Counted from the stretch's first letter, positions 35,561-46,158 are shown. The stretch: 64,000 bases of DNA from Magnetococcus marinus MC-1 (GCF_000014865.1 NC_008576.1:1021501-1085500); one strand, 5' to 3'. Notes: a model not told the origin generated them from the letters alone. Translations and numbers: made by a program.

Positions 35561-35856
35561 ACGATTTGAGAATGTACAACGTTCTGGTGCGCCCGCTGGT
35601 GACTGAAAAGTCCACCATGCAGTTGGAGAAGGGCAACCAAATCAGCTTTGCCGTCGCCACATGGGCCAATAAACCCCAGATTAAAAAAGCGATCGAGACC
35701 ATCTATAGCGTCAAAGTAGAGGCGGTACAGGTGAGCAACGCCAAGGGTAAAACCAAGCGTTTTGGTAAGCTTGAAGGCAAGCGCAAGGATTGGAAGCGGG
35801 CCGTGGTTCGTCTCCAAGAGGGTCAATCCATCGACCTGTTCGATCAGGGCGCCTGA
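35557..35856 (+). CDS. rplW: 50S ribosomal protein L23
   Basis: L23 surrounds the tunnel exit and docks trigger factor and SRP. The 99-residue protein has [19 protein letters not shown] and [20 protein letters not shown]. It overlaps rplD by four bases, so translation is coupled. Confidence 0.97.
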   Translation: MNDLRMYNVLVRPLVTEKSTMQLEKGNQISFAVATWANKPQIKKAIETIYSVKVEAVQVSNAKGKTKRFGKLEGKRKDWKRAVVRLQEGQSIDLFDQGA

Positions 35857-35879
35857 TTGGCACGTTAAGGAGAGTCTCA

Positions 35880-36713
35880 ATGGCACTGAAGAATTTTAAA
35901 CCTACTTCCGACGGAAAACGCCATCAGGTAGCAATTAACTACAGTGAGCTGAGCAATGAGGGCCCTGAGCGCTCGTTGTTAGCCCCTCTGAAGCGTACCG
36001 GCGGTCGTAATAATAATGGACGCATGACTGTTCGCCATCAAGGTGGTGGTCATAAGCGTCGCTACCGTATCATCGACTTTAAGCGTAATAAGTTTGATGT
36101 GCCGGCTAAGGTTGCTCGTATTGAGTATGACCCTAACCGCACCGCCTTTATTGCGTTGCTGCACTATGCGGATGGCGAGAAGAGCTACATTCTTGCGCCG
36201 CAGCGTTTGCAAGTGGGCGATACTGTTGTATCGGCCAAAACCTTGGACAATGTGGATGTTAAGCCCGGTAACTGCATGCCTTTGCGGGTGATGCCTATCG
36301 GTACCATCATCCACAACGTCGAGCTTAAGCCCGGTAAGGGTGGGCAGGTCGCCCGTAGTGCCGGTAACTATATTCAGCTGATGGGTAAAGAGGGCAAATA
36401 TGCCCAACTTAAAATGCCCTCTGGTGAAATGCGTTTGGTGTTGTTAGAGTGCATGGCCACGGTTGGTATGGTCTCTAACCCTGACAACTCGAACACCAAA
36501 ATTGGTAAAGCAGGACGTACCCGCTGGATGGGCAAGCGTCCCTCTGTTCGCGGTGTTGTGATGAACCCTGTTGACCACCCCCATGGTGGTGGTGAAGGTC
36601 GTACCTCTGGTGGTCGTCATCCTGTGACGCCCTGGGGTGTCCCGACCAAGGGTAAGAAGACGCGGTCTAAGACCAAAGCTTCTGACCGTCTCATCATGCG
36701 TCGTCGTAAGTAA
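35880..36713 (+). CDS. rplB: 50S ribosomal protein L2
   Basis: L2 supports the peptidyl-transferase centre and subunit joining. The 277-residue protein has [39 protein letters not shown] and the near-invariant C-terminal [14 protein letters not shown] with its conserved His. ATG 35880 follows AAGGAGAG; an open extension into rplW is not used. Confidence 0.98.
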   Translation: MALKNFKPTSDGKRHQVAINYSELSNEGPERSLLAPLKRTGGRNNNGRMTVRHQGGGHKRRYRIIDFKRNKFDVPAKVARIEYDPNRTAFIALLHYADGEKSYILAPQRLQVGDTVVSAKTLDNVDVKPGNCMPLRVMPIGTIIHNVELKPGKGGQVARSAGNYIQLMGKEGKYAQLKMPSGEMRLVLLECMATVGMVSNPDNSNTKIGKAGRTRWMGKRPSVRGVVMNPVDHPHGGGEGRTSGGRHPVTPWGVPTKGKKTRSKTKASDRLIMRRRK

Positions 36714-36733
36714 TCCAAGAGAGGACGAAGATA

Positions 36734-37012
36734 ATGGCTCGTTCAGTCAAAAAAGGTCCGTTTTTAGACGACTTTTTGGTCAAGAAAGTGGATGTGCTAC
36801 GCGAGGGCTCCCGCAAGGAGTTGATCAAAACCTGGTCGCGTCGTTCCACTATTATCCACGAATTTGTAGGGTATACTTTTGGGGTTCACAATGGCCGCAA
36901 ATTTATTCCAGTATTGGTGACCGAAAACATGGTTGGTCACAAGCTGGGCGAATTTGCACCCACCCGTACCTACTATGGTCACGGCGTGGACAAAAAAGCC
37001 AAGCGTCGCTAG
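36734..37012 (+). CDS. rpsS: 30S ribosomal protein S19
   Basis: S19 sits at the head of the 30S subunit and contacts S13. The 92-residue protein has [38 protein letters not shown] and [28 protein letters not shown] precedes ATG 36734. Confidence 0.98.
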   Translation: MARSVKKGPFLDDFLVKKVDVLREGSRKELIKTWSRRSTIIHEFVGYTFGVHNGRKFIPVLVTENMVGHKLGEFAPTRTYYGHGVDKKAKRR

Positions 37013-37030
37013 GAACGGGAGAGAATCGTC

Positions 37031-37372
37031 ATGCAAGAAGCACGTGCAACGACAAAGTACCAGCGCGTCTCTCCTTACAAAGTGCGTCTGGTGATCGACC
37101 AGATTCGCGGTATGCAAGTTGAGAGCGCTATGAATCTCCTGGCCTTCTCCAAGAAGCGCGTAGCAGGGGTGGTTCGTCAGACTTTAAAGTCTGCGGTTGC
37201 CAACGCTGAGGAGAACTTAGGCCTGGATGTGGATACCCTGGTGGTTTCCCAGGCATATGTAGATCAAGGTCCGTCCATGAAACGGTTTAAGCCCCGTGCT
37301 CGTGGTCGTGCCACTCGTATTCTGAAGCGGACTTCCCACATCACTGTGGCGGTCTGTCCTCAGGTAGATTAA
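37031..37372 (+). CDS. rplV: 50S ribosomal protein L22
   Basis: L22 lines the exit tunnel. The 113-residue protein begins with the helix [18 protein letters not shown] and carries the extended loop [20 protein letters not shown] that reaches the tunnel, where macrolide-resistance changes map. No such changes are obvious. Confidence 0.97.
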   Translation: MQEARATTKYQRVSPYKVRLVIDQIRGMQVESAMNLLAFSKKRVAGVVRQTLKSAVANAEENLGLDVDTLVVSQAYVDQGPSMKRFKPRARGRATRILKRTSHITVAVCPQVD

Positions 37373-37394
37373 CCCAAGGAACGAGGAGGATACC

Positions 37395-38027
37395 ATGGGA
37401 CAGAAGGTTCATCCGACAGGGTTCCGTTTGGGAACCACCAAAACCTGGGACACGCGCTGGTTTGCAGACAGAAATTATGCAGATCTGTTGCTTGAGGATA
37501 TCAAAATTCGAGCTTGGTTAAAAAAACGTCTGGCCCATGCCAGTGTTTCCAAGATCGTCATTGAGCGTCCTGCCCAGAAAGCGCGCATCAACATTCACAC
37601 CGCGCGCCCCGGCATTATCATTGGTAAGAAGGGCGGCGATATCGAGAAGTTGAAAAACGATATCAAGGCAATCACCAGTTCGGAAGTGCAGATCAACATT
37701 GTTGAGATCCGTAAGCCTGAAGCGGATGCACAGTTGGTTGCCGAGAACGTAGCCCAACAGTTGGAGCGTCGGGTTGCTTTTCGCCGGAGCATGAAGCGGG
37801 CTGTTACCTCGGCCATGCGTTTGGGTGCAGAAGGTATTCGTATTAACTGCGCGGGTCGTCTTGGTGGGGCTGAGATTGCCCGTACCGAGTGGTACCGTGA
37901 AGGCCGTGTGCCCCTGCACACCCTGCGTGCAGATATCGACTACGGTTTTGCTGAGGCACATACCACCTACGGCATCATTGGCGTTAAGGTATGGGTCTAC
38001 AAAGGCATGCTCATTGAAAAGAAATAA
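37395..38027 (+). CDS. rpsC: 30S ribosomal protein S3
   Basis: S3 helps form the mRNA entry site. The 210-residue protein has [20 protein letters not shown], a type 2 KH domain with [19 protein letters not shown], and the C-terminal domain with [20 protein letters not shown]. It is about 20 residues shorter than the E. coli protein because the basic C-terminal tail is missing, as in many other bacteria. Confidence 0.97.
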   Translation: MGQKVHPTGFRLGTTKTWDTRWFADRNYADLLLEDIKIRAWLKKRLAHASVSKIVIERPAQKARINIHTARPGIIIGKKGGDIEKLKNDIKAITSSEVQINIVEIRKPEADAQLVAENVAQQLERRVAFRRSMKRAVTSAMRLGAEGIRINCAGRLGGAEIARTEWYREGRVPLHTLRADIDYGFAEAHTTYGIIGVKVWVYKGMLIEKK

Positions 38028-38045
38028 GGACAGGGGTATAATCCC

Positions 38046-38459
38046 ATGCTTCAACCAAAGAAGACCAAGTTCCGGAAGGCGCACAAGGGGCGCGTTCACG
38101 GCCTAGCTTACCGCGGTAGTTCTTTAAGCTTCGGACAGTTTGGCCTAAAGGCGATGGCGACGGCGCGTATCACAGCACGCCAGATCGAAGCAGCCCGTCG
38201 CGCAATGACACGCCACATTAAACGTGGTGGTCGTGTTTGGATTCGTATTTTCCCTGACGTGCCGGTTTCGCAAAAGCCAGCAGAAGTTCGCCAGGGTAAA
38301 GGTAAGGGTAGCCCAGAGTTCTGGATTGCCCGCGTCAAGCCTGGTCGCATTCTCTATGAGATGGAGGGTGTGGACGAACAACTGGCTCGTGAGGCAATGC
38401 AGCGTGCTGCCGCCAAGCTGCCGGTTAAGACCAAGTTTATTGTTCGTGAAGGGGGTTGA
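38046..38459 (+). CDS. rplP: 50S ribosomal protein L16
   Basis: L16 organises the A-site region of the large subunit. The 137-residue protein has [39 protein letters not shown] and [20 protein letters not shown]. The stop TGA is followed after two bases by the rpmC start. Confidence 0.97.
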   Translation: MLQPKKTKFRKAHKGRVHGLAYRGSSLSFGQFGLKAMATARITARQIEAARRAMTRHIKRGGRVWIRIFPDVPVSQKPAEVRQGKGKGSPEFWIARVKPGRILYEMEGVDEQLAREAMQRAAAKLPVKTKFIVREGG

Positions 38460-38461
38460 TC

Positions 38462-38665
38462 ATGAGCGTAGCCTCCGAAATGAGGGAAATGTCCGTCGAG
38501 GCGTTGGATGATAAAATGAAGGCGCTCTATCAAGAGGCTTTCAACCTTCGCTTTCAGCACGCGACGGCCCAACTGGAGAATACGTCCCGTATCCGTCAGG
38601 TTCGCCGCGAAATCGCGCTTATCAAGACCGTGATCGGAGAGCGGAAGGCTAAAGAGGAAGTGTAA
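38462..38665 (+). CDS. rpmC: 50S ribosomal protein L29
   Basis: A 67-residue helical-hairpin protein near the tunnel exit, with [20 protein letters not shown] and the basic second helix [22 protein letters not shown] 38462 is chosen over TTG 38456 because GAAGGGGG lies at proper distance. Its stop overlaps the rpsQ start (TAATG). Confidence 0.95.
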   Translation: MSVASEMREMSVEALDDKMKALYQEAFNLRFQHATAQLENTSRIRQVRREIALIKTVIGERKAKEEV

Positions 38666-38916
38666 TGGCCAAGCGTATTATGCAAGGTGTCGTGGTAAGC
38701 GACAAAATGGACAAAACTGTGGTCGTGTTGGTGGAGCGTAAGGTGCGTCACCCCCTATACGGCAAGATTGTGCGTCAGTCCAAAAAATATAAGGCGCATG
38801 ATGAGGAAAACCAGTACCGCACCGGTGACATGGTTATGATCCAGGAGAGCCGTCCTTTAAGTAAGGACAAAAACTGGGTTGTAACTGAGCGCACCGCTGT
38901 TGCGGTCGAAGGCTAA
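38665..38916 (+). CDS. rpsQ: 30S ribosomal protein S17
   Basis: An OB-fold primary 16S rRNA binder of 83 residues, with [39 protein letters not shown] and [16 protein letters not shown]. The start shares one base with the rpmC stop. Confidence 0.97.
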   Translation: MAKRIMQGVVVSDKMDKTVVVLVERKVRHPLYGKIVRQSKKYKAHDEENQYRTGDMVMIQESRPLSKDKNWVVTERTAVAVEG

Positions 38917-38928
38917 GGGGGAGCGGAC

Positions 38929-39297
38929 ATGATTCAAGTCGAATCAAGACTGGAAGTGGCTGACAACTCCGGAGCCAAAAAAGTACAGTGCATCAAGGTG
39001 ATTGGTGGCTCTAAGCGTCGTTACGCACGTGTCGGTGATGTGATCATCGTTGCGGTAAAGGCGGCGCTGCCCCGTGGTAAGGTCAAGAAGGGTGAGGTGG
39101 CCCGTGCTGTGGTGGTTCGCACCAAAAAAGAGATCAGCCGCCCTGATGGTAGTCTCATTCGTTTTGACAAGAATGCGGCTGTGTTAATCAACAAGGCAGG
39201 TGAGCCTGTGGGAACACGTATCTTCGGTCCCGTTACTCGCGAATTGCGGGCACGGAACTATATGAAGATCATCTCCCTGGCCCCAGAAGTACTGTAA
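38929..39297 (+). CDS. rplN: 50S ribosomal protein L14
   Basis: L14 forms inter-subunit bridges and is the target of the silencing factor RsfS. The 122-residue protein has [40 protein letters not shown] and [20 protein letters not shown]. Its length matches the near-invariant family size. Confidence 0.98.
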   Translation: MIQVESRLEVADNSGAKKVQCIKVIGGSKRRYARVGDVIIVAVKAALPRGKVKKGEVARAVVVRTKKEISRPDGSLIRFDKNAAVLINKAGEPVGTRIFGPVTRELRARNYMKIISLAPEVL

Positions 39298-39312
39298 GGG
39301 GAGGCGTGATCC

Positions 39313-39651
39313 ATGGCAGAGCATAAGAGTGACTTCAGTACCGATCTGAAGAAAGGCGACACCGTTATTGTGGTCGCCGGTAAAGACAAGGGCAAGCAGG
39401 GGCAGATCCTGCAAGTTCTTGGCAAGAAATCTTCTGTGTTGGTTGAAAAGGTGAATATGATCAAGCGTCATACCAAGCCTGCTCAAAACCGTGAAGGTGG
39501 CATTGTTGAGAAAGAAGCCCCCATCCATATCAGTAACGTCATGATCGTCGATCCGGCCACGGGCAAAGCGACACGCATCAAGAAGAAAAATCTTGAGGAT
39601 GGTCGTAAAGTGCGCGTAGCGGCGGGTTCTGGCGAAGTGCTGGACAAGTGA
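39313..39651 (+). CDS. rplX: 50S ribosomal protein L24
   Basis: An assembly initiator with a KOW motif ([20 protein letters not shown]). The 112-residue protein has an N-terminal lead [11 protein letters not shown] of about ten residues that is a little longer than usual, followed by the regular [13 protein letters not shown] and [15 protein letters not shown] segments. ATG 39313 follows AAGGGGAGG. Confidence 0.96.
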   Translation: MAEHKSDFSTDLKKGDTVIVVAGKDKGKQGQILQVLGKKSSVLVEKVNMIKRHTKPAQNREGGIVEKEAPIHISNVMIVDPATGKATRIKKKNLEDGRKVRVAAGSGEVLDK

Positions 39652-39670
39652 ACGAGATAGGGACCTAAAA

Positions 39671-40228
39671 ATGGCTGATCTGAAACAGGTTTACCATGAC
39701 AAGGTGGTACCCGAACTCCAAGCGAAGTTCGGCTACTCCAACGTCATGCAGGTGCCACGCTTACAGAAGATCGTGGTGAACATGGGCGTCGGCGAGGCAA
39801 TTGCTGATAAAAACTTTTTGAATAACGCTATTGGCAACCTAGAGGCGATTACGGGTCAGAAGGCTCAGACCACTTACGCCAAAAAGTCCATCGCTGGTTT
39901 TAAACTGCGTGAAGGACAAGCGGTTGGTTGCCGTGTTACGTTACGTCGTCGGCAGATGTGGGAATTCCTTGATCGTTTGATCAATGCAGCCCTGCCCCGG
40001 GTACGTGACTTCCGTGGTGTCAGTGAAAAGGCCTTTGATGGTCGCGGCAACTACACCATGGGCATCAAAGAACAGATTATCTTCCCCGAGATCGATTACG
40101 ACAAAGTCGATAAGGTCCGTGGTATGGATATCTGCATTGTGACCAGTGCCAAGACCGATGATGAAGCCCGCCAGCTTCTCGCAGGCTTCAACATGCCGTT
40201 CAGGAAGAAGGAGGGGAACAATGGCTAA
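39671..40228 (+). CDS. rplE: 50S ribosomal protein L5
   Basis: L5 binds 5S rRNA and touches P-site tRNA and S13. The 185-residue protein has [60 protein letters not shown] and [17 protein letters not shown]. Its end overlaps the rpsN start by eight bases. Confidence 0.97.
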
Positions 40229-40406
40229 GACGTCCATGGTGAATAAGGCCAATAGCAAGCCTAAATTTGCTGTGCGTTCGTATAACCGTTGCCAACGTTG
40301 TGGTCGTCCCCGTGGCTACCTGCGCAAGTTTAAGATGTGCCGCCTTTGTGTGCGCCAGCTTGCATTGCGTGGTGAGATTCCGGGCGTCACCAAGGCTTCC
40401 TGGTAA
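40221..40406 (+). CDS. rpsN: 30S ribosomal protein S14, short zinc-binding type
   Basis: A 61-residue S14 of the type Z form. Cys24/Cys27 and Cys40/Cys43 (CQRC and CRLC) bind zinc, and the C-terminal [15 protein letters not shown] is diagnostic. Most Proteobacteria have a cysteine-free S14 of about 101 residues, so this form is notable. ATG 40221 lies behind AAGGAGGGG, and the gene overlaps rplE. Confidence 0.96.
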
Positions 40407-40433
40407 GCGGCAAGAGGTTGTAAGGAGAACGTC

Positions 40434-40832
40434 ATGAGCATGAATGATCCCATCAGCGATATGCTGACCCGCATTCGCAATGCGCAGATGGTAGGCAAGG
40501 ACAGTGTCCGTATGCCCGCCAGCAAAATGAAAAAGCGTATTGCGGATATTTTAAAAGAAGAGGGGTACATTGAGTCGATTTCCGAGAGTGTGGATGAAGC
40601 CAATCACACCACTTTGGAATTGACTTTAAAGTACTACCAGAACAAACCGGTTATCGAAGAGATCAAACGTATCTCTACCCCCGGTCGCCGTACTTACGTG
40701 GGCAAAGCAGAGATTCCCTCGGTGTATCAGGGGTTGGGTATCGCCATCCTCTCTACCAGTAAGGGTGTCATTTCCAGTCGTCGTGCGCTTGAGTTGGGCG
40801 TCGGTGGCGAACTGCTCTGCACCGTCTACTAA
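40434..40832 (+). CDS. rpsH: 30S ribosomal protein S8
   Basis: S8 binds the 16S central domain and, in E. coli, represses the spc operon. The 132-residue protein has [32 protein letters not shown] and the C-terminal [26 protein letters not shown] six bases before ATG 40434 favours this start over ATG 40440. Confidence 0.97.
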
Positions 40833-40848
40833 TCGTCGAGGTTGAGCC

Positions 40849-41382
40849 ATGTCACGTATTGGAAAAAAACCGGTGGTGGTACCCGACGGTGTGGATCTGA
40901 AGATCAACGGCACCGTGGTGACCGCCAAAGGCAAATTGGGTGAACTCACCCGTCAATTTCACGAAGCGATCACTTTTGCCCAAGAGGGTAAAGAAGTAAA
41001 CGTGGCTGTGAGTGGTACTGATAAAAAAAGCAGTTCGTTGTGGGGTCTATCCCGCACTCTGCTGGATAATATGGTCGTTGGTGTATCCCAAGGCTTTTCC
41101 AAGCAGCTTGAGATCCAAGGCGTGGGTTACCGTGCTGCGGTTAAAGGCCGAACACTGGAGTTGTCCCTGGGCTTCTCACATCCGGTAAACTATGAGCTCC
41201 CTAATGGGCTGGAAGCTACCGTGGAGAAGAACACCCTGATTACGGTTAAAGGCTATGATAAAGAGGTGTTGGGTCAGGCATGTGCCGAGATCCGCTCTTG
41301 GCGTCCGCCTGAGCCGTATAAGGGTAAAGGGGTCCGTTACGTGGGCGAGTTTGTTCTGCGTAAAGAAGGTAAGAAGAAATAA
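40849..41382 (+). CDS. rplF: 50S ribosomal protein L6
   Basis: L6 stabilises the sarcin-ricin region. Its two repeated domains are seen in 177 residues: SRIGKKPVVVPDGVDLKING at the start and the C-terminal signature RSWRPPEPYKGKGVRYVGEF followed by a basic tail. It lies 16 bases after rpsH. Confidence 0.97.
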   Translation: MSRIGKKPVVVPDGVDLKINGTVVTAKGKLGELTRQFHEAITFAQEGKEVNVAVSGTDKKSSSLWGLSRTLLDNMVVGVSQGFSKQLEIQGVGYRAAVKGRTLELSLGFSHPVNYELPNGLEATVEKNTLITVKGYDKEVLGQACAEIRSWRPPEPYKGKGVRYVGEFVLRKEGKKK

Positions 41383-41397
41383 TCGAGGTGTTTGGCG

Positions 41398-41763
41398 ATG
41401 GCTAAGGATCGGAATCAAGCAAGAAAGGCCCGTAGCGCACGTGTGCGCTCGAGGATCAAGAAGGTACAGGGCGAACGTCCTCGTCTTTCGATCTTTCGTA
41501 GCGCTCGTCATATCTACGCTCAGATCATTGATGATAAACAGGGTCGTACCCTGGTTTCTGCCTCTACGGTAGAAAAAGATCTGCGTGAGGATATGAAAAA
41601 CGGCGGTAATGCGGATGCGGCAGCCTTTATTGGTAAACGTATCGCTGAAAAAGCGAAAGAGCAGAACATCACCGAGGTGGTGTTCGACCGCGGTGGCTTC
41701 CTCTATCACGGCCGCACCAAGGCCCTGGCTGAAGCAGCCCGTGAAGCCGGGTTGAACTTCTAA
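41398..41763 (+). CDS. rplR: 50S ribosomal protein L18
   Basis: A 5S rRNA-binding protein of 121 residues, with a basic N-terminus ([20 protein letters not shown]), [20 protein letters not shown] and [23 protein letters not shown] 41398 has GAGGTG eight bases upstream; TTG 41392 is not needed. Confidence 0.97.
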   Translation: MAKDRNQARKARSARVRSRIKKVQGERPRLSIFRSARHIYAQIIDDKQGRTLVSASTVEKDLREDMKNGGNADAAAFIGKRIAEKAKEQNITEVVFDRGGFLYHGRTKALAEAAREAGLNF

Positions 41764-41776
41764 GAGGGGATGAAGA

Positions 41777-42310
41777 ATGAGTCAGCGTGAAAAGAAGAAC
41801 CAAGAAGCTGTCTATGAGAGTGAGAGCGAGTTTATTGAAAAGCTCGTTGCGATCAAACGTACGGCTAAAGTGGTAAAGGGTGGTAGCCGCTTTAATTTCT
41901 CCGCCATTGTGGTGGTTGGAGATGGTAAAGGCTCTGTCGGCTACGGTTTGGGTAAAGCCAAAGAGGTGCCTGAGGCCATTCGTAAGGCAACCGACCAAGC
42001 GCAAAAACAGATGATCAAAGTGGAGATTAAAGATGGTCGTACCATCTTCCACGAGACCATCGGGCGGTTTGGTGCAGGCAACGTGGTGTTGCGTCCAGCT
42101 TCGGCTGGTACGGGTATTATCGCAGGTGGTTCCATGCGTCCCATCTTCGAAGCCATTGGCATTAGTGATGTGCTGGCCAAGTCCACCGGGACTTCAAACC
42201 CGCACAACTTGATTAAAGCCACCTTCGCTGCCTTGCAAAACATCAGCCCGCCCAAGCGGGTTGCTGCAAAGCGTGGGTTGGCTGCCAAAAATGTCCGCAT
42301 CCGCGACTAA
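41777..42310 (+). CDS. rpsE: 30S ribosomal protein S5
   Basis: S5 acts in decoding fidelity and at the mRNA entry site. The 177-residue protein has the N-terminal double-stranded RNA-binding fold ([20 protein letters not shown], then [20 protein letters not shown]) and the C-terminal [20 protein letters not shown]. The spectinomycin-site loop around VKGGSR looks unaltered. Confidence 0.97.
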
Positions 42311-42323
42311 GGGAGAGGATAAA

Positions 42324-42503
42324 ATGGCTGACATGATCAAAGTAAAGTTGGTACGGTCTTTTGTTGGGCGTCCTGATAAGCAGCGTCGGATTTGCGCTTC
42401 TTTGGGTTTGCACAAGATGAACCGTGTGAAGGAACTTCCCGACAACGCCGCCATCCGTGGTCAGATCAATAAGGTCTGTCACTTGGTAAGCGTGGTCGAT
42501 TAA
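42324..42503 (+). CDS. rpmD: 50S ribosomal protein L30
   Basis: A 59-residue two-layer protein with [35 protein letters not shown] and the terminal [12 protein letters not shown]. The start is ATG 42324, behind GGGAGAGGA; ATG 42333 is an alternative. An open extension into rpsE is rejected. Confidence 0.95.
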
Positions 42504-42522
42504 AGGGTGCGGGTAAAGAACC

Positions 42523-42996
42523 ATGAAATTGAACGAAATCCCCGCCGTACCTGGCAACCAACAGAGCAGAAACCGTGTGGGTCGCGGCCCAGGTAGCGGT
42601 AACGGCAAGACTGCGGGTCGTGGTCACAAGGGTCAAAAGGCCCGCAGTGGTGGTTTCCACAAGAGCGGCTTTGAGGGCGGTCAGATGCCTTTGCAGCGTC
42701 GCTTGCCTAAACGCGGTTTTAAAAACTTTACTCGGAAAGAGTACACCATTGTACAGGTGGAAGATCTGGAGAAGTTTTTTGATGCCGGTAGCGAAGTGAA
42801 TGCCGAGGCCCTGAACGATTTGGGTCTGTTGGGTAAAAAGCAGAAAAGCGGCATCAAATTGCTAGCCAATGGCGATATCACCAAGGCGATCACAGTTTAT
42901 GTGGACAAAGCCTCTGCGGCGGCTGTCGCTAAGATGGAAGCTGCGGGTGGTAAGGTTGTGCTGGCGGTAGTGGCGGACCCTGAAGGGGACGCTTAA
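42523..42996 (+). CDS. rplO: 50S ribosomal protein L15
   Basis: A late-assembly protein of 157 residues. The glycine- and arginine-rich extended arm (RNRVGRGPGSGNGKTAGRGH, then KGQKARSGG) precedes the globular domain with MPLQRRLPKRGFKNFTRKEY. It lies immediately before secY, as in nearly all bacteria. Confidence 0.97.
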   Translation: MKLNEIPAVPGNQQSRNRVGRGPGSGNGKTAGRGHKGQKARSGGFHKSGFEGGQMPLQRRLPKRGFKNFTRKEYTIVQVEDLEKFFDAGSEVNAEALNDLGLLGKKQKSGIKLLANGDITKAITVYVDKASAAAVAKMEAAGGKVVLAVVADPEGDA

Positions 42997-43029
42997 GTCA
43001 GACGTAGGTTACAAGGGAAGAGATTCCAT

Positions 43030-44358
43030 ATGGCTGCGACTCCCAACGAAGCCCCTTTGGCTGGTCTGGGTAATCTGGGCAAAATCCCTGAGTTGCGTAA
43101 AAGGATTTTGTTTACGCTGGGTATGCTCATTGTGTATCGCATTGGTGCGCATGTACCCACGCCGGGTATTGATCCCCAGGCCTTGGCAACCTTCTTTGAG
43201 CAACAGCAGGGTTCTCTGCTTGGTATGTTTAACATGTTCTCCGGGGGCGCACTGTCACGATTGACGGTGTTTGCCCTGGGGATCATGCCTTACATCTCGG
43301 CTTCGATTATCATTCAGTTGATGACAGCCGTGTTTCCCAAGCTAGAGGCGATTAAAAAAGAGGGTGAAGCGGGACGTCGTAAGATAACCCAATACACCCG
43401 TTACGGTACCATTGTGCTGGCTTTGTTCCAGGGTTTTGGTATCGCGTATGGTTTAGAATCCATGAAGGCTGGTGGGTTAAATGTTGTTATTGAACCGGGT
43501 ATGGAATTCCGGCTCATGACGGTATTGACACTGACCGCAGGTACAGCCTTTCTTATGTGGGTGGGTGAACAGATTACGGATCGAGGTATTGGCAACGGGA
43601 TCTCCCTGATCATCTTCTCGGGGATCGTCGCCAACCTACCGGTAGCCTTGTTCAATACTTTGCAGTTGGCTCGAACGGGTGATCTGGCACCGCTGTTGGT
43701 GTTGTTTTTGATTGCTATGGCCATTGTGGTAACCGCTTTCATTATCTTTATGGAGCGGGCACAAAGACGGATTACCATACAGTACGCCAAACGTCAGGTT
43801 AGTGGGCGGCGGATGGTGGGTGGTGAAAGTTCGCACCTTCCTTTGAAGGTGAATACGGCGGGGGTTATTCCGCCCATTTTTGCCAGCTCCATTATTCTGT
43901 TTCCGGTGACCATCGCGAATTTCATGCCTTGGGAAGGTTTCAAGGAGTTTGCCGCGATGTTTTCACCTGGGCAGCTTGGCTATATGGTGTTTTATTCGGC
44001 AGCGATTCTGTTTTTCTGTTTTTTCTATACAGCGATTGTTTTCAATCCTGAAGAGACAGCAGATAACCTGCGCAAGTATGGCGGTTTTATCCCTGGAATA
44101 CGCCCTGGTAAGCGTACTTCGGATTATCTGGATAAAATTTTAAGTCGCTTAACGTTGGTCGGTGCGATCTATGTTACGGCGGTTTGTCTCTTGCCTGAGA
44201 TATTGATTGCCCAGTATAACGTTCCGTTTTACTTTGGCGGCACCTCCATGCTGATCGTTGTGGGTGTAACCATGGATACCACGGCTCAGATACAATCCTT
44301 TTTAATCAGCCGCCAGTATGAGGGGTTGATGAAGAAGGCGAAGATCAAAGGGCGTTAA
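43030..44358 (+). CDS. secY: Protein translocase subunit SecY
   Basis: The 442-residue channel of the Sec translocon, with ten membrane helices. Visible landmarks are the N-terminal [20 protein letters not shown], the plug region [40 protein letters not shown], the cytoplasmic loop [20 protein letters not shown] and [19 protein letters not shown]. All are conserved. GGGAAGAG lies upstream of ATG 43030. adk and map, which usually follow secY, are absent; rpmJ comes next. Confidence 0.97.
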   Translation: MAATPNEAPLAGLGNLGKIPELRKRILFTLGMLIVYRIGAHVPTPGIDPQALATFFEQQQGSLLGMFNMFSGGALSRLTVFALGIMPYISASIIIQLMTAVFPKLEAIKKEGEAGRRKITQYTRYGTIVLALFQGFGIAYGLESMKAGGLNVVIEPGMEFRLMTVLTLTAGTAFLMWVGEQITDRGIGNGISLIIFSGIVANLPVALFNTLQLARTGDLAPLLVLFLIAMAIVVTAFIIFMERAQRRITIQYAKRQVSGRRMVGGESSHLPLKVNTAGVIPPIFASSIILFPVTIANFMPWEGFKEFAAMFSPGQLGYMVFYSAAILFFCFFYTAIVFNPEETADNLRKYGGFIPGIRPGKRTSDYLDKILSRLTLVGAIYVTAVCLLPEILIAQYNVPFYFGGTSMLIVVGVTMDTTAQIQSFLISRQYEGLMKKAKIKGR

Positions 44359-44410
44359 GGGGCCGTTACCAGGGTTCCTTCCCTCATGCGATGAAGTTGG
44401 AGTAGAGGAA

Positions 44411-44524
44411 ATGAAAGTACGTGCATCGGTAAAGTCAATTTGTAAGGACTGCAAGGTAATTCGCCGCAATGGTAGCGTGCGTGTGATTTGCAAAAACCCT
44501 CGTCACAAGCAACGTCAAGGCTAA
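44411..44524 (+). CDS. rpmJ: 50S ribosomal protein L36, zinc-binding form
   Basis: A 37-residue protein, the smallest in the cluster. It reads [20 protein letters not shown] and continues to [11 protein letters not shown]. Cys11, Cys14, Cys27 and His32 form the zinc site of the classic short L36. TAGAGGAA sits just before ATG 44411. It ends the spc-type cluster. Confidence 0.96.
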   Translation: MKVRASVKSICKDCKVIRRNGSVRVICKNPRHKQRQG

Positions 44525-44556
44525 TTTTGAGCTGCATGTGTGCGGAATACCCAAGG

Positions 44557-44591
44557 GTGGTGCGCTGATTATGACAGCGCGGTGCCACACC
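44557..44591 (+). terminator. Weak terminator-like hairpin after rpmJ
   Basis: GCGCTG (44562-44567) pairs with CAGCGC (44575-44580), extended by GTGG with CCAC across an internal loop. CTGAAAAATTTG follows, without a real T-run. Confidence 0.35.
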
Positions 44592-44603
44592 TGAAAAATT
44601 TGA

Positions 44604-44632
44604 TTGAAAAGATGGAATGATTTGTGTATAGT
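44604..44632 (+). promoter_or_regulatory. Promoter for the alpha operon (rpsM onward)
   Basis: TTGAAA (44604-44609), an ideal 17-base spacer and TATAGT (44627-44632) lie 54 bases before the rpsM start. The alpha cluster therefore probably has its own promoter. Confidence 0.7.
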
Positions 44633-44685
44633 CTCCGTCTTTTCGTCGAGTAATTCGAGATTCGAACTGGCCGGAGGAGTGTCAA

Positions 44686-45054
44686 GTGGCCCGTATTGCT
44701 GGTGTTAACATACCTGTTAACAAGCGCGTTGAAATCGCGCTCACTTACATCTACGGCATCTGTCGCGACAGTGCCAAGCGAATCACCAAAGAGGCGGGCA
44801 TTGAGCCCCAGGTTCGCGTGTCTGATCTGACTGATGCTGAAGTTGCGCAACTGCGTGACATCATCGACAACAACCATACGGTTGAAGGTGATCTGCGCCG
44901 TCAGATCGCCATGAATGTCAAGCGTCTGATGGACCTAGGTTGCTACCGTGGTCTGCGCCACCGTCGGGGCTTGCCCTGTCGCGGTCAGCGCACTCATACG
45001 AATGCACGCACCCGTAAGGGTCCACGTAAGCCCATTGCGGGCAAGAAGAAATAA
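44686..45054 (+). CDS. rpsM: 30S ribosomal protein S13
   Basis: S13 contacts P-site tRNA and L5 across the subunit bridge. The 122-residue protein starts at GTG 44686 (GGAGGAG ten bases upstream) and has [20 protein letters not shown], a GIGxxxA-like turn replaced by [11 protein letters not shown], and the basic C-terminus [20 protein letters not shown]. Confidence 0.97.
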   Translation: MARIAGVNIPVNKRVEIALTYIYGICRDSAKRITKEAGIEPQVRVSDLTDAEVAQLRDIIDNNHTVEGDLRRQIAMNVKRLMDLGCYRGLRHRRGLPCRGQRTHTNARTRKGPRKPIAGKKK

Positions 45055-45068
45055 GCTGAGGTAGAGTC

Positions 45069-45464
45069 ATGGCCAAGGCCCAAAAAGGTGCCCGTACTAA
45101 GAAAAAAGAGCGTAAGAATATTGCGAGCGGTATTGCTCACATTCATTCTACGTTCAACAACACGTTGATCACTATTACCGACACCCATGGTAACTCGATT
45201 TCCTGGGGCAGTGCTGGTGCACAAGGGTTTAAGGGCTCGCGTAAGTCCACTCCCTTTGCCGCACAGATGGCTGCTGAGAATGCCGGTAAAAAAGCCATGG
45301 ATCATGGGATGCGTAACCTGGAAGTGCGTCTGAAGGGTCCCGGCAGCGGCCGTGAATCGGCTCTGCGCGCCCTGGCCGCAATTGGTTTTAACATTTCCCA
45401 TGTACAGGATGTGACACCCATCCCGCATAACGGTTGCCGCCCTCCCAAGCGGCGTCGTGTGTGA
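45069..45464 (+). CDS. rpsK: 30S ribosomal protein S11
   Basis: S11 lies in the platform near the E site. The 131-residue protein has [40 protein letters not shown] and [20 protein letters not shown], then [18 protein letters not shown], a nearly invariant C-terminus. Confidence 0.98.
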
Positions 45465-45496
45465 TTTGTCACTCACTGTAAGGAGCGTCTGAAAAA

Positions 45497-46123
45497 ATGG
45501 CTCGTTATCTTGGTTCTAAATGTCGCTTATGTCGTCGTGAAGCCACAAAACTCTTTCTTAAGGGTGAAAAATGCTATAGCGATAAATGTGCGATGGAACG
45601 TCGTAACTATGTACCCGGTCAACATGGCCAACGCCGCCGTAAGGTTTCCGACTACGGCGTACACCTTCGCGAAAAGCAAAAGGTTAAGCGTAGCTATGGT
45701 CTATTAGAAGCCCAATTCCGCACGCTGTACAAAAAAGCGGAGCGCATGAAGGGTGTGACCGGCGAAAATCTGCTTCAGCTATTGGAGCGTCGCCTAGACA
45801 ATGTTGTCTATCGTCTTGGTCTGGCGGCATCCCGCACCGAAGCCCGTCAAATCATCAGTCATAAAACACTGTTGGTTAATGGCAAAATGGTTAACGTACC
45901 TTCTTACCTGTGTAAACCAGGTGATGTGGTTGCGGTGCGTGAGAAATCACGTGGGCAACTGCGTATTAAAGGTGCCTTAGCCAGTGCTATGCAACGGGGC
46001 CTACCCAGTTGGGTCGAGGTGGATGCTGAAAAGTTGGTTGGTACCTTCCGTAGCATTCCGGAGCGCTCCGATCTGCCGGCCGAGTTCAATGAAAACCTGA
46101 TTGTTGAGTTGTACTCTAAATAA
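45497..46123 (+). CDS. rpsD: 30S ribosomal protein S4, zinc-binding form
   Basis: S4 starts 30S assembly and has a role in fidelity. The 208-residue protein carries an N-terminal zinc cluster, Cys9, Cys12, Cys26 and Cys31 (KCRLC and KCYSDKC), which the E. coli protein lacks. The S4 RNA-binding domain follows ([20 protein letters not shown], then [19 protein letters not shown]). In many bacteria S4 represses the alpha operon. It stands before rpoA as usual. Confidence 0.97.
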   Translation: MARYLGSKCRLCRREATKLFLKGEKCYSDKCAMERRNYVPGQHGQRRRKVSDYGVHLREKQKVKRSYGLLEAQFRTLYKKAERMKGVTGENLLQLLERRLDNVVYRLGLAASRTEARQIISHKTLLVNGKMVNVPSYLCKPGDVVAVREKSRGQLRIKGALASAMQRGLPSWVEVDAEKLVGTFRSIPERSDLPAEFNENLIVELYSK

Positions 46124-46158
46124 ACCCTGATATGGTCTAAACCAAGACAGGTGAGCGC

